Shown here piece after piece: positions 47,714-57,055 of a stretch of DNA of 64,000 bases. Under the pieces are notes generated by a model. It saw nothing but the letters and a program-made list of their open reading frames with translations, had not been told where the DNA came from and did not search any database. The DNA lies in NCBI RefSeq assembly GCF_036711975.1, contig NC_091973.1, positions 14,384,001 through 14,448,000 of the forward strand. Direction: 5' to 3'. Every line of letters begins with the position of its first letter. Position 1 is the stretch's first letter. Made by a program: the position numbers and the translations under genes. This stretch comes from Onthophagus taurus (taxonomy: Eukaryota > Arthropoda > Insecta > Coleoptera > Scarabaeidae).

Positions 47714-48296
47714 ATGTAAAAAACGTTAGAAGGTAAATAAATGTGAAATAACCTTGGAAAGTAAATAAATGTAAAAAACATTATAGAAAGTAAATAAATG
47801 TAAAAAACATAGAAAGTAAATAAATGTAAAAAAACCTTATAAAGTAAAAATGTTAATAAAATTTTTTTATCGATTTTGTAAAAAACCCTTAATAAAATTT
47901 ATTGAAGAACATATCTAAATTAATTTTTTTAAGAAAAACATATCTGAATTAGAGGTGTCTAAATTGTATGTAATTAACGCTTTGCGTTCACATGTATCGA
48001 CGGGAGAATGCTGCGCTGATTGGTTGAATGTAAAATGTGGGCGTAGCCAGAAGGAGTGGTGGGGATAAAATGTGATTTCGGACCCCCCTATGTTAAATCT
48101 TATGGGATTTTGGTCCAGAACGCCTATAGCTATACGCGCGCCATCTATCGCTCATCAGATAAATTTAAAAAGTGTGCGTGGTCAGAAGGAGGTAGTGGTG
48201 GGGATAAAAAGTACTTTTGGATGTTAAACCTTATGGGATTTTGATTTAGAACGCCCATAAATTTTAAAGCTACATGTATTTTAATACTACCAAAAT
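47714..48296. repeat. short tandem repeats and partial gene duplicate
   Basis: 47714-47850 consists of about five units of the type GTAAATAAATGTAAAAAAC (23-30 bp each). 47931-47990 is a partial duplicate of the family 1 gene (KNISELEVSKLYVI). 48030-48260 holds a duplicated segment (GTGGGGATAAAA and CCTTATGGGATTTTG occur twice, about 190 bp apart). No intact gene. Confidence 0.6.
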
Positions 48297-48731
48297 AATT
48301 GTATCTTAATTCTTTAACGTCACATGCATTTTTTTAAATTTACGCGCGCTATCTATCGCCCATCAGGCCACCGCTAGGTGGGCGCGCGTCGTCTATCCAC
48401 CATGCGAGTTCCACCGCTAGGTGGAGCCCCATGACGCTACTTTCACCATCCACCGCTAGGTGGCGTCCCATGAAGTAGGCAACCAACATAGCGTTAGTTC
48501 CACCACCCACCGCTAGGTTAGTTCCGCTATCCGCCGCTAGGTGGTGCCCCACGAGCCAGGCAACCAACATGACATGCTTTTAGTTTTACTACACATCACC
48601 AGATGGCGCCACGTGCATTTTGAATTTTGAATTTTCGCGCTGTGACGTCACTTCCTGCACGCGCATGCGTAGACGTCACAGGGGGATTGGGGTATTAACT
48701 TCCGCTCCGGAACTCTCATTTTTATACTACT
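48297..48731 (-). repeat. Polinton B right terminal inverted repeat
   Basis: Inverted copy of 10270-10705 ending ATACTACT at 48731, with TGACGTCA at 48643-48650 and the mirrored CCACCGCTAGGTGG cluster (48360-48550). The repeat-derived minus frame at 48349-48570 is not a gene. Confidence 0.9.
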
Positions 48732-48737
48732 GAGGCA
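48732..48737 (+). repeat. 6-bp target-site duplication of Polinton B (right)
   Basis: GAGGCA, identical to 10264-10269. Confidence 0.92.
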
Positions 48738-50142
48738 CCGTGGATGCCTTGTACAGAGTGCGGGAAGTGGTGCTGACCAGTCACTGCAAATACGTTCTGG
48801 GTGTCTTCGTGGACATAGTGGCGGCCTTCGACACGGTATTTTGGCCGAGGGTGCTGCTCAGGCTGCGGTTGGCCGGGGTCTCGAGAAATGTTTACGAGGT
48901 AGTGCGCGATTACTTTTGAGGTCGCGAAGTGGTTATGACGTCGGGTGTGGGAGAAGTGCGGTGCGGCATGACCAGGGGATGCCCGCAGGCCTCGGTCCTT
49001 GGGCCGAGATTCTGGGGCATACTCCTGGATGCCCTGTTGGAAGAGCGGTTCCAGGGAGTGGAGGTCGTGGCCTACGCGGACGACCTGCTGCTTCTGGTGA
49101 AGGGTGACAGCCGGGCGGAGCTGGAGGATCGGGGGAACGCGCCACTGGGCCGGGTCCAAAATTGGGTCAGTGAGAATCTACTGCAGATTGCCGGGACGAA
49201 GACTCAGATGTTGTTGTTGAAAGGGAGCCTGAAAAGGAAACCTATCCTTAAAGTCGGGGGTGAGTCTGTAAAATATTCACCTACTGTTCGCTATTTAGGT
49301 GTCGTCCTCGATGAAAAATGGTTGTTCCTTCCACATCTGGTGGAGGTCAAGGCGAAGGTGGTCATAATGGTGTCGAAATTGAAGGGCATCATGAGAGCGG
49401 AATGGGGAATGGGAAGAAGGTCACTGCGAACCATCTACTCCGAGCTGTTTCTGGGCGTGGCACTGTATGGTGCGGAACTGTGGGGTGAGAGGTTGGAGAA
49501 CTCCCACCTACGGAGAAAACTCGCCTCCATCCAGAGAAGCATGTTAGTAGCGATGATGCCAGTGTGCAGGACGTCTTCTACGGAGTCGCTTCAGGTGTTG
49601 GGTGGTTGTCCTCCGTTGCAGTTGGTGGCTGCTGGAAGATACATTGCATTCCTGAAAAACAAAGGCGTTAACAAGGTAATACTAGATATAAGTTGTGATA
49701 CCGAGGGATCTAAGAAATCTGAAATAAAAAGGTATATAAAACATAAAGTAATGGCCGTATGGCAAATTGGATGGGACAGTAGTGAAAGGGGTAGGGTCAC
49801 TTACCGTTTTGTTCCTAAGGTTAAGGATAGGTGGCCCTCGTGGATGCGGATTGATTTGCACCTCGGTTTCGCGTTGACTGGGCACGGTCCGATAAAAGAA
49901 AACCTCCGCAGGTTGGGATTAGAGGAGTCGGATCGGTGATCCTGTGGAGAGGTGGAGTCGGTCGAACACATGCTGGGCGCTTGTCCTTTGTATGGAGAAT
50001 TAAGGTCCCGATATTTAGCAACGCAGGGTCTGCGTACATGGGACGAAATACGTTTGGAAAAGGTAATGACGTCAAAACAAAGTTATTCAGAGTTCAAAAT
50101 ATTTTTAGACGGCTTGTTTAGTGTCAGAAGAAGCTTAACGTG
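48738..50142 (+). pseudogene. R1-like ORF2, rest of RT and C-terminal zinc motif
   Basis: Continues from 10269: VFVDIVAAFDTVFW (RT motif A), then a TGA near 48917, TRGCPQASVLGPRFWGILLD, the catalytic VAYADDLLLL, and GTKTQMLLLKG. After GAELWGERLENS comes the terminal region with a TGA at 49937-49939 inside the frame and then SCGEVESVEHMLGACPLY, the CCHC-type end motif of R1 elements, finishing at 50142. Stops make it non-functional. The restored continuity with the left part is the proof of the Polinton B insertion. Confidence 0.82.
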
Positions 50143-51034
50143 ACTGTGTTTGGCTATCTGTGATATTTACCTTATTTGTTTATCCGACGTGCGTTGAAAT
50201 TGTCCTCTTCCGGAGATTCCGAGATGATGGCGGGCTGGTTCCTGCTGGGGACCTAAAACAGAAAGAAAAGTTAGTTGAGTGGGTTGTATATGTCTCGCCT
50301 TCGGGTGAGTCGTTTCAGTTGTGACAATTCTGTTGACCACAAGGTACTGGTTTTAAATTTCTATGTTGGGTGGAGTTGATGTGAGATGAGAGAGCGTGAG
50401 ATTGTGGAGGATGGCTCTCCTGGTGTGCCGGGGGTTGGTCACCGCGGAGGAAGGTCTGGGTGCGGTACCGCCTTGGCAACGGTCACTTGTGTCCGTCTCT
50501 TGAGGGACTGCCGAACGGAAACGTAAGTCTGCCCCTACTGTCGTCAAGGCTTCTGGTAGCTATAAACGCTGAGCAGGGCTGAGATGGCAGAGGGAGGGCC
50601 TTTGGGCACCGAGCGGCTACGTGGAGGGTAGGTGTGTGCCCTCGGGGGAGGGTTCGAGGGGTCGTGCCGGGGGTTTGGTCGTGGCCTGGACTGGATGCCG
50701 CGGGGGTGGTCGTCGGTGCGGTGGCGAGTCGTCCTGGGTGAGTATGGCGGGAAGGTGTGAATTAATTGTTGTCCTGCGTTGGTCTTAGTCAGTGTAGCTC
50801 AGGTGAGTCGGCAGTGGTTTCCTGGTGCGTGGGGCCCCGCCTCCACGTGGCAGGGATGGTAACTTCTCCCTTCGGGGAGAAGGCAAAGTGGCCGAGTATA
50901 TATGAGAGGAGAGATTGAAGCGGCTATGGGCAATGCCCTGGTACCGCACGTTGTGTTGAGTCTGTGTTGTGTGTGTGTCAGGTGACAACGACAAAAACCG
51001 TGGGTGTAGCGATACTTTCGCGTCGGTCTGGGTA
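50143..51034 (+). other. GC-richer non-coding stretch, R1-like 3' UTR plus unresolved DNA
   Basis: About 0.9 kb of GT/GC-rich sequence without a supported gene after the R1-like ORF2. R1-group elements often have long 3' UTRs, so the proximal part fits; the point where it ends is not visible and no poly(A) is seen. Small frames on both strands (for example 50785-51087) look accidental. Confidence 0.45.
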
Positions 51035-51122
51035 TGTTCATTTGCCGCGGCTTCGTGTTGACCTGGCGACAACGTCATGCGAAACAATCGCCGTTACAGC
51101 GAATAAATCGCGTTGGGTAAGG
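51035..51122 (-). repeat. right inverted repeat of inner DNA-transposon-like unit
   Basis: Reverse complement counterpart of 7063-7155, ending GCGTTGGGTAAGG. Shared blocks (reverse strand): GGCGATTGTT, GACGTTGTCGCCA. It delimits a unit containing the R1-like element. Confidence 0.5.
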
Positions 51123-51175
51123 AGGAGTTTAAAACTTTTTCCATGACCGAATTCTAATTTAAACATACATTTTAG

Positions 51176-51321
51176 TGGCAGTTAGGAAGAGCTTCCATTT
51201 AACTGATAAAGAATATGAAGTGGTAGTAAGCAATTGGTTACGACAAGCGAATTTACGTTATAATAGGCGAAATAAGGAAACTGCAGATGAGATAATAAAG
51301 AATATTGTTATGTTCTTTTAG
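51176..51321 (+). CDS. possible terminal exon of an unidentified gene
   Basis: Preceded by a good 3' splice site (ACATACATTTTAG), then 48 in-frame codons ending TAG: AVRKSFHLTDKEYEVVVSNW and WLRQANLRYNRRNKETADEI. The composition is clearly protein-like in AT-rich surroundings. It lies outside the inner inverted repeats but inside the outer pair (6509/52797), on the same strand as the ATGGCGCAG/GTAAGT at 6911, so it could be the last exon of the outer transposon's own gene or of a host gene. Not recognised. Confidence 0.35.
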
Positions 51322-51532
51322 TATTCTTTCTTTCGTTTACTCGTCGCAATACGGAAAACGTAGTGCAAGAATCGCATCTCAAATATGAAACAAATTTAAA
51401 AATTTTGTGTTGCCATTTCTCCATATATGTATATTTTATGTAGTTTTGTACTTTTATGTTTTAGTTTTATGTAGGTTATTTAAATTTTAGTTAAATTTCT
51501 TAGTCTTGAACAATCATAAAAAGATGATGAAA

Positions 51533-51899
51533 GGGATCCCCAGCTTCTTCAGACTACAAGTAAAGAAGACCTATTTATTTTGTAAAAGTCTTATTGTTAT
51601 AAGTGAGACCACATGTTGTAAAATTCTTTTTATCAAGAAAAATAAACAATTCCACGACTGTTGTACATCGTTTGTGGTACATTACTTGTTTTATTGTATT
51701 ATCTGACATGTAAATTGTCATGTAACTGTTTTTGTAAGTTATTTTGTAATACTGATAGTTTCTCTTCATAAAAAGAATTTTACAACATGTGATATCTCCA
51801 ACAACTAAGATAAAAAAAAATGTTAAATATATTATTATAATTATTATTATTAAATATATTATAGGTATTCTTTATTTGTAGTCTGAAGAAGCTGGGGAT
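51533..51899. repeat. 365-bp inverted-repeat element with hammerhead-like end
   Basis: The arms GATCCCCAGCTTCTTCAGAC (51536-51555) and its complement at 51878-51898 face each other, and inner blocks ACATGTTGTAAAATTCTTTTT and AAAAAGAATTTTACAACATG-type sequence (about 51612 and 51770) pair as well. The right arm, read with flanking bases, is CTGAAGAAGC..GCGAAAC (51881-51909), the same arrangement as PLE hammerhead motifs. This looks like two PLE terminal-repeat pieces in inverted orientation or a MITE-like foldback. Confidence 0.55.
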
Positions 51900-51909
51900 C
51901 TCTGGCGAA

Positions 51910-52329
51910 ACATCACAAATATATGTGTATTAATTGAAACAATGTTTCGTTTGAGAAAAAAAATTCTTTCGGTTATTCATATATAAACAGAAGTAAAAAT
52001 AATTAAAAGTACCACTAATATGATCTAAATTTAACTTTATATTTAAATGACCTACATAAATTATTGGAATGTTTATGTTTAATTTGTTTACAAATAAGAA
52101 TTTTATTTTAGTTACCATTTTAATATATTTTGTATACATATTTACTAAATATATTTAATGCATACCTACTCTTATACTTACTTTATATGTCCTAATCAAT
52201 GAGAAAACAGAATAGTAGAAATTATTGACTGATAATTTTGAAATTTGGTACAGTAGGCGGTAAGTAACAAGTATCGTACCATATCGTACTTCTATTATTA
52301 TTTTTCCTACCTTAAGGTATGATTTTGTT
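51910..52329. other. AT-rich spacer, no gene recognised
   Basis: No supported coding frame, RNA gene or repeat seen. Confidence 0.45.
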
Positions 52330-52330
52330 G

Positions 52331-52442
52331 CAGCGTCCACCGTCTGCGCCCTGGGTGGTATGCTCAGAAATGCTTCCTCAGCATATGCATATCTTTTGAG
52401 GAAGCATGTATGAGCATCTTGTCCAGGATGCAGACGCTACAC
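52331..52442. repeat. imperfect hairpin-forming palindrome
   Basis: Arms GCAGCGTCCACCGTCTGCGC, then TATGCTCAGAAATGCTTCCTC, are mirrored by GAGGAAGCATGTATGAGCAT and GGATGCAGACGCT. About 110 bp, inside the right end of the outer transposon-like unit. Confidence 0.6.
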
Positions 52443-52539
52443 CTCAACGAAATTATATCTTTACATACATATCTACATCCCTGAAACGTCAACGAAACCT
52501 TTCAGAAATTATTTTTAAATATTTATGATACATACAATT

Positions 52540-52797
52540 AATGTAATGTAAATGTAAACAAAACATTACAGAAATAATTCAAAACCATTAATGAAACATT
52601 TTAGTAGTGTACCGTAATTGTCAGCTGTATGTTGCAGAAACGTTTCAATAGAAACGGTTCAATAAAACATAAAAAGGGTCGGACATTAGCAGTTTCAGAC
52701 ACGTTTCATCTATGTTTCAGAAATATGTCGAAGAAACGTTTCATGTTTCAATAATATGTATCAGAAATGTTTCTGAAACGCAAATTTGTTTACTGGG
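52540..52797 (-). repeat. right end of putative outer DNA transposon
   Basis: Ends TTGTTTACTGGG (52786-52797), exact reverse complement of the left end at 6509-6520. The preceding about 250 bp are rich in GAAACGTTTC/GAAACATTTC-like words, as inside the left end. See 6509 for the caveat on target-site duplication. Confidence 0.45.
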
Positions 52798-52947
52798 TGG
52801 GATGAGATGAGGCGAGACTGAGGAAATCAAGCCAGAGCAATTGTTAAACTGGATAAGAGAGATAAAAATAAAAGAGAAAAAGATGAGGGAAATAATCGCT
52901 CTGTGAAAAAATTTAAATCATAAAGAAAAAGAGTTTTAGAAGGTAAA

Positions 52948-54330
52948 TTATTTAGATTGAAGGTATGTGAATATAGGTTTGTATAAATTCTGAATTTGGT
53001 CATTAAGCAAAGTAAAGTTATTATTATTATTATGTCTATGGATTTCTAACAATTCCAATAGATCAAGTCTATAGCTTTTTTGGCATTTATGAATAAGTGA
53101 AATATAATCAAAATTAATGTTATGTCCCGTTTCAACTCTATGTTTGTAAATATTTGATTGAATTTTAGTTTTGTGTTCATTAATTCTGTTTTCCAGTCTA
53201 CGGCCAGTTTGACCCACATAAATTCCGTTACAATTAGAGCATCCGATTGAATACACCCCACTCTCCTTGAGAACATCAAATTGTTTATAATGATAATTGG
53301 ATAAAAGTTTAAGTAGAAAATTATTGTTAGAAAAGGCTAACGTTATATTAAATTTTTTGAAAATATGTTTAGACTCCATAGTAATATGACTGAAAGAAAT
53401 GGGTTTATAAATGGAAATGTTATCAGTTTTAGTGAATAAAGGATCTTTTTGTTGTTGTATTTTATTATGTAATTTACTAATGACATTAGAAGGAAAACCG
53501 AAATGATAAGCTAAGTTATAGATGTAATTAAATTCCTTTATTCTGTTGATCTCTGATAAAGGGTAATTAAGGGCTTTATTAATCAAGTATCTGAAATTAG
53601 CTAATTTATGTGACATGGGGTGGGAAGAATCAAATGGAATTGTGGTAGGAATAACTGTTGGCTTCCTAAAAATGTCATAAGTAATGGAATCAGAGTTATC
53701 TCTGGTAACAGTAAGATCAAGAAAGTTGAGAGTTTTATTCTCTTCAATTTCTAGTGTAAAGTTAAGTTTAGGAAATAAGCTGTTTAGGTAGTTATGAAAA
53801 TCGTTTAGCTCGGCAGCACTCCCCTCCCAAACACAAAAGACATCATCCACATATCGAATCCATTTATAAATATGGGTTTGAAAAGGATTATTGTTGTTAA
53901 TTATATATTTATTTTCAACATGATCAAGGAAGATGTCTGAGAGAAGACCGGACAAGGGCATGCCCATAGGAAGTCCTTCACTGATATGGGAAAATTCATT
54001 GTTAAAAGAACAATAGTTTTGAGACACGACATGTTTAAGTAATTTATTTAAATGTTCTGTAGTATTATTATTATTGAAAAAATCTTTAAAAATTTTAGAA
54101 ACTAGGTTTAAAGTAAAATCAATTGGGACATTGGAATACAAATTTGTTACATCAAAGGATATTAAGATTCTATTTTTATAATTTAAATGTTCAGTTTGTT
54201 CAATGAATTTAATGGAATTATTAATCGAGAATTTAGGTTTGAAATTTATAGTTTTGAAAATCTTTAGTAAAAAACATGATATCTTTTCTGTGGGTGAGTT
54301 ATTAAATGAAGTGATAGGCCGAATGGGCAT
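52948..54330 (-). pseudogene. Penelope-like element ORF: RT and GIY-YIG (5'-truncated)
   Basis: The open frame covers 460 residues from the internal Met at 54330, but the similarity extends upstream to about 54375 (YSLPKLHK, the PLE LPKIHK motif) and is then cut. RT motifs: RILISFDVTNLYSNVPI, SEGLPMGMPLSGLLSDIFL, WIRYVDDVFCVW. The C-terminal endonuclease has GVYSIGCSNCNGIYVGQTGR (GIY-YIG plus Cys pair) and NEHKTK. PLEs prime on chromosomal ends or breaks. The N-terminal extension is missing and replaced by an inverted terminal-repeat segment, so the copy is truncated although the remaining frame is open. Confidence 0.85.
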
Positions 54331-54392
54331 GTTTATCTTATGTAGTTTGGGAAGCGAGTACAGTTTGGGAGTTTTTCGTACTCTTTATAGTT

Positions 54393-54428
54393 GTCGTTGA
54401 TGATGGGGTAACCCGAAACTAGTACGAC
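54393..54428 (+). ncRNA. hammerhead-like motif of PLE, mutated core
   Basis: GTCG, TTGATGA, GGGGTAACCC hairpin, GAAAC (54415-54419), TAGTA, CGAC: the same as 5847-5882 but with T in place of the first core C of CTGATGA. That C pairs with an invariant G in the hammerhead fold, so cleavage is expected to be lost or weak. It is on the plus strand while the PLE ORF beside it is on the minus strand, showing that the 5' end of this PLE copy is inverted. Confidence 0.55.
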
Positions 54429-55888
54429 TTTATATAAATAAACGCAAGTTAGAAGTTTTTATATGGTTTTTATTTGTTGTACATGTTTTGTATATCTTCG
54501 ATGCTGTATCCGTTATTGAGCCCTATTTTGCACTGAAATAAAATAAAGATCATTCATCGTTCATTTTGGTTATATTTAACAATTTATCTAAGTCCAATTG
54601 TAAATAAAAACTATTTCACCTTTGATTATTTTATCAACCTTAGTGATTATTAACAGAAACTATTCTTTTACAGAAAAAAGTTTAACTGGACAGCAATATT
54701 TGGTGGAAGAAGAAACTGGATTTTTCAGCTTGCTGTCCTAATCCTCGGTGTTGTCGATTAGATAAATTGTTAATACTATTTCACCAATGCATGTGTTACT
54801 TTAACGGGGCCATGATGCGACATTCGTACTTTGTTAATTGTGGTTCTCCTACTTAGAAATTCTATGAAAAGCTCTGTAACAATCACGGCTGAATCTTTTT
54901 TACCGTGCTTTCTTATTTTAATCTCCGCAGTTTTATTCCAACTCCAAAATCAGTGTAAATCGCTTTCTGGATGAGGCAACAGAAAAGTATAACAAAGTCT
55001 ACGTTTAACCACAAGTTAAACACAAGCCTATAAATATTATAAGATGCCAATCCCATCTTTCTACTACTCAGTCACATCGCAAATCAGAGCCGAATTCTGA
55101 ATAACACTTAAGTGAGTATCAAACAGTCTATTCATAGTAAATAATAGAACTAGCAAATAATATAAATCTAACACTAGAAATACGAAATGTGAAATACTTC
55201 ATATATAAAAAAATAAGTTGATTACTTGTAATTACTAGCCAATGCCAATTAATGAATACCATTAACTAATCTTCTGGGACTGTTTCATTGACGCATTTAC
55301 ACAGTGGACAACACATTGACTATGAGCTATGAGTAATTATACTCATCTAGTATGAGTATAATTACCGTCTCCATAATAATACGGACACTCTCAACGCTCT
55401 CAGAACTGGGCATGAAACATTACGTGATGAATGTTGATTACCTCTTGATGTTGAGTACAAAAGTATTACAAATATTATTTTTTTTTTTATTTATTATAAA
55501 TAAAACAAATCGATACTGGGGATAAAGTTTGCGTGACACGTTTCACACATCTTCCATCTACTAATGATGTACGCCGACTGGTTTTCAATAAACTGGTTCA
55601 TTTTATTTTATCTCTATTTCTAACACGCCATTTATTGATGTTCGCTAACAGTACAACTTTGAAAATCCTTTTAGTAATATAATAATTGAAAAATGAACTT
55701 AGTAAAGGTTTCTCAATGTAGGTGCAACGCTAGTTCTCCGGTGCAGCTCGGAGAGCGTTTGGAAGTATGGTGTCAAGTCGTGGTGTTATGAGATACACTG
55801 CTTTAGATTGATGAATTTCGTAAATTTCTTTATGATAATTTTGAAAATTTGGGTAGATAGCTAATAATTTTGTTTCACAAAAAGTTAA
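54429..55888. other. unannotated AT-rich stretch before Polinton C
   Basis: About 1.46 kb. I see no supported gene; a few short palindromes (for example around ATACTCATCTAGTATGAGTAT at 55340) and a T-run occur. The last 6 bp (AGTTAA, 55883-55888) should be one half of the Polinton C target-site duplication. Confidence 0.45.
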
Positions 55889-56100
55889 AGTAGTGTAAGA
55901 ATGCCGGTTCTAGACCGGAAGTTGCTCCTGCTGCTCCTGCGGTGACGTCACGCCTCAATGTATTAGGTATAGGGGGGGATACCAACTAAAGTTTGGGGGG
56001 AAAAAAATTAGGTTGGTATTAAAAGTAACTAGAGATCTAGGGATTTTTAGAAAATTAAATAGAAAAATTTAAATACAATGGCGCCACCTAGATTTGAGTG
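55889..56100 (+). repeat. Polinton C left TIR (visible part)
   Basis: The first about 190 bp are nearly identical to the outer TIR of Polinton A, including TGACGTCA at 55943-55950 and the GGGGGGGATACCAACTAAAG segment. Divergence begins around 56090. The true TIR length cannot be measured because the right end is outside the window. Confidence 0.85.
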
Positions 56101-56185
56101 GTGTAAGTAGGACTGAGTTATGCGCACTCTGGTGTGTGGTGGATAAATAAAACACAAAATAAATAAATAAAAATTAATATTATAT

Positions 56186-56392
56186 TTATTTTAAAACACA
56201 ATTTCTTTTCTTCAAATTTTTTTTTACCATCAACCCTAATATATTTAAACATATTAAAGACACTGAACCTCTGATGATCGAAGATGCATCTTTCATCGCT
56301 GTGGTTGTTGTAGGTTGATCTTGTTTTGCGGAGGTTCCTCCTCCTTTCTTAGGATTTTTAACTTTAAAACTTACTTTAGGATCTGTCTTCAA
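56186..56392 (-). CDS. possible small basic membrane-anchored protein, 68 aa
   Basis: Lys-rich N-terminal half (VSFKVKNPKKGGG), Thr-rich middle and a hydrophobic segment SVSLICLNILGLMV before a basic tail. No homologue in A or B. It lies directly downstream of the secreted-type frame at 56433-56615 on the same strand, and the two might be exons of one gene, but I found no convincing splice pair. Confidence 0.3.
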   Translation of the reverse strand: MKTDPKVSFKVKNPKKGGGTSAKQDQPTTTTAMKDASSIIRGSVSLICLNILGLMVKKNLKKRNCVLK

Positions 56393-56432
56393 CCGGAGTA
56401 GTTGATAATGAAAATTATTTATTTTTCGAATA

Positions 56433-56615
56433 TCAACTGGAGATGATGCTAATGTAGTATGTAGTAGTAGTAATCTCTAAGGTTTCAGCTGAAGGTGATG
56501 CAGTAACTGCTACGGTTGTTTCTCCTTCTTCTTCTTCTTCTCCGCTATCGCACAATGTTGTCGTAATAAAAAGAAAGAAGAGGAAGACCGTTGTACTTGA
56601 AATTGTACTAAACAT
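56433..56615 (-). CDS. small secreted-type acidic protein, 60 aa
   Basis: From ATG 56615: a hydrophobic signal-peptide-like N-terminus (TTVFLFFLFITTTLC, cleavage likely after Cys/Asp), then an acidic run and a Thr/Ser-rich end. The layout is that of small secreted or surface mucin-like proteins. No family recognised. Weak because of its size. Confidence 0.35.
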   Translation of the reverse strand: MFSTISSTTVFLFFLFITTTLCDSGEEEEEGETTVAVTASPSAETLEITTTTYYISIISS

Positions 56616-56772
56616 TTTCTTTTATATCGCGATTTACGAACTAGACGAATTAGCAGCGGTTAAAAACGAACTGAATCGGGTCTTTCGAGTGCGACGGTTG
56701 TTAACGAATCGCAGGAAATATGCGGTAGGAAATGTGCGAAGATTAGATAAGAGGAAACTCGCTCGCAGATGA
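56600..56772 (+). other. protein-like basic ORF fragment on plus strand
   Basis: A frame without early ATG, ending TGA at 56770-56772, encodes ELDELAAVKNELNRVFRVRR and YAVGNVRRLDKRKLARR. It is strikingly helical, charged and arginine-rich in otherwise AT-rich DNA, as a coding exon would be. It overlaps the start of the antisense secreted-type frame. Origin unknown. Confidence 0.3.
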
Positions 56773-57055
56773 TGAATAAGAATAATACATTTAATAAAAA
56801 AAATAATATATTTAATGAATAAAATAAATTTACCTGACGGACTGTTATATTTTTAAAATTTAAATTTGCTGAGCGTTTAAAGGCGTGCCTCCCGTCGGCG
56901 TCGCTTGAATGCGCATGCGCAGGAAATTAGGAATATTTCTAATAAAATTTCAGCCAACTTAAATACGACTAACTCTATTTTGTTAACATAAAAATCCAGT
57001 TCATTTGCTTTATTAAAACATAATGTTATTGACATAGAGTTGTTTACAAACTGAT
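56773..57055. other. spacer before capsid gene 3' end
   Basis: AT-rich, with GCGCATGCGC at about 56911. No gene seen. Confidence 0.45.

Larger units (their letters stand above)
10270..48731. mobile_element. Polinton B (Maverick/adintovirus-like), containing nested insertions
   Basis: Bounded by inverted repeats starting AGTAGTATAAAAATGAG and by the duplication GAGGCA. Subtracting the solo LTR and element D leaves an element of about 15 kb, a normal Polinton size. Gene order left to right: DNA polymerase B (minus), major capsid (minus, split by element D), small ORF, minor capsid, protease, core protein and PLA2 (all minus), then ATPase, DUF-type protein, fiber-like protein, integrase (plus), and an accessory zone (44.4-47.8 kb) of small spliced or unknown genes. 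PolB, MCP and integrase are all broken, so the copy cannot be autonomous. Confidence 0.9.
7156..50500 (+). mobile_element. R1-like non-LTR retrotransposon, split by Polinton B
   Basis: ORF1 with three CCHC-type zinc knuckles (7497-8711) and ORF2 (8716-10269, continuing at 48738-50142) form one element. The reading frame at the left break (G-F-R-A-G-R-G) continues at the right break (T-V-D-A-L) once Polinton B and one copy of the 6-bp duplication are removed. The order ORF1 knuckles, APE endonuclease, RT, C-terminal CCHC is that of R1/TRAS-type elements. ORF2 has a deletion, a G-tract frameshift and several stops, so the copy is dead. Both outer limits are approximate; the 5' UTR appears to occupy 7156-7496. 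Confidence 0.7.

Noticed and set aside
48349-48570. Glycine-rich frame in the Polinton B TIR (and its mirror at 10431-10661)
   Set aside because: It only translates the CACCTAGCGGTGG repeat cluster.
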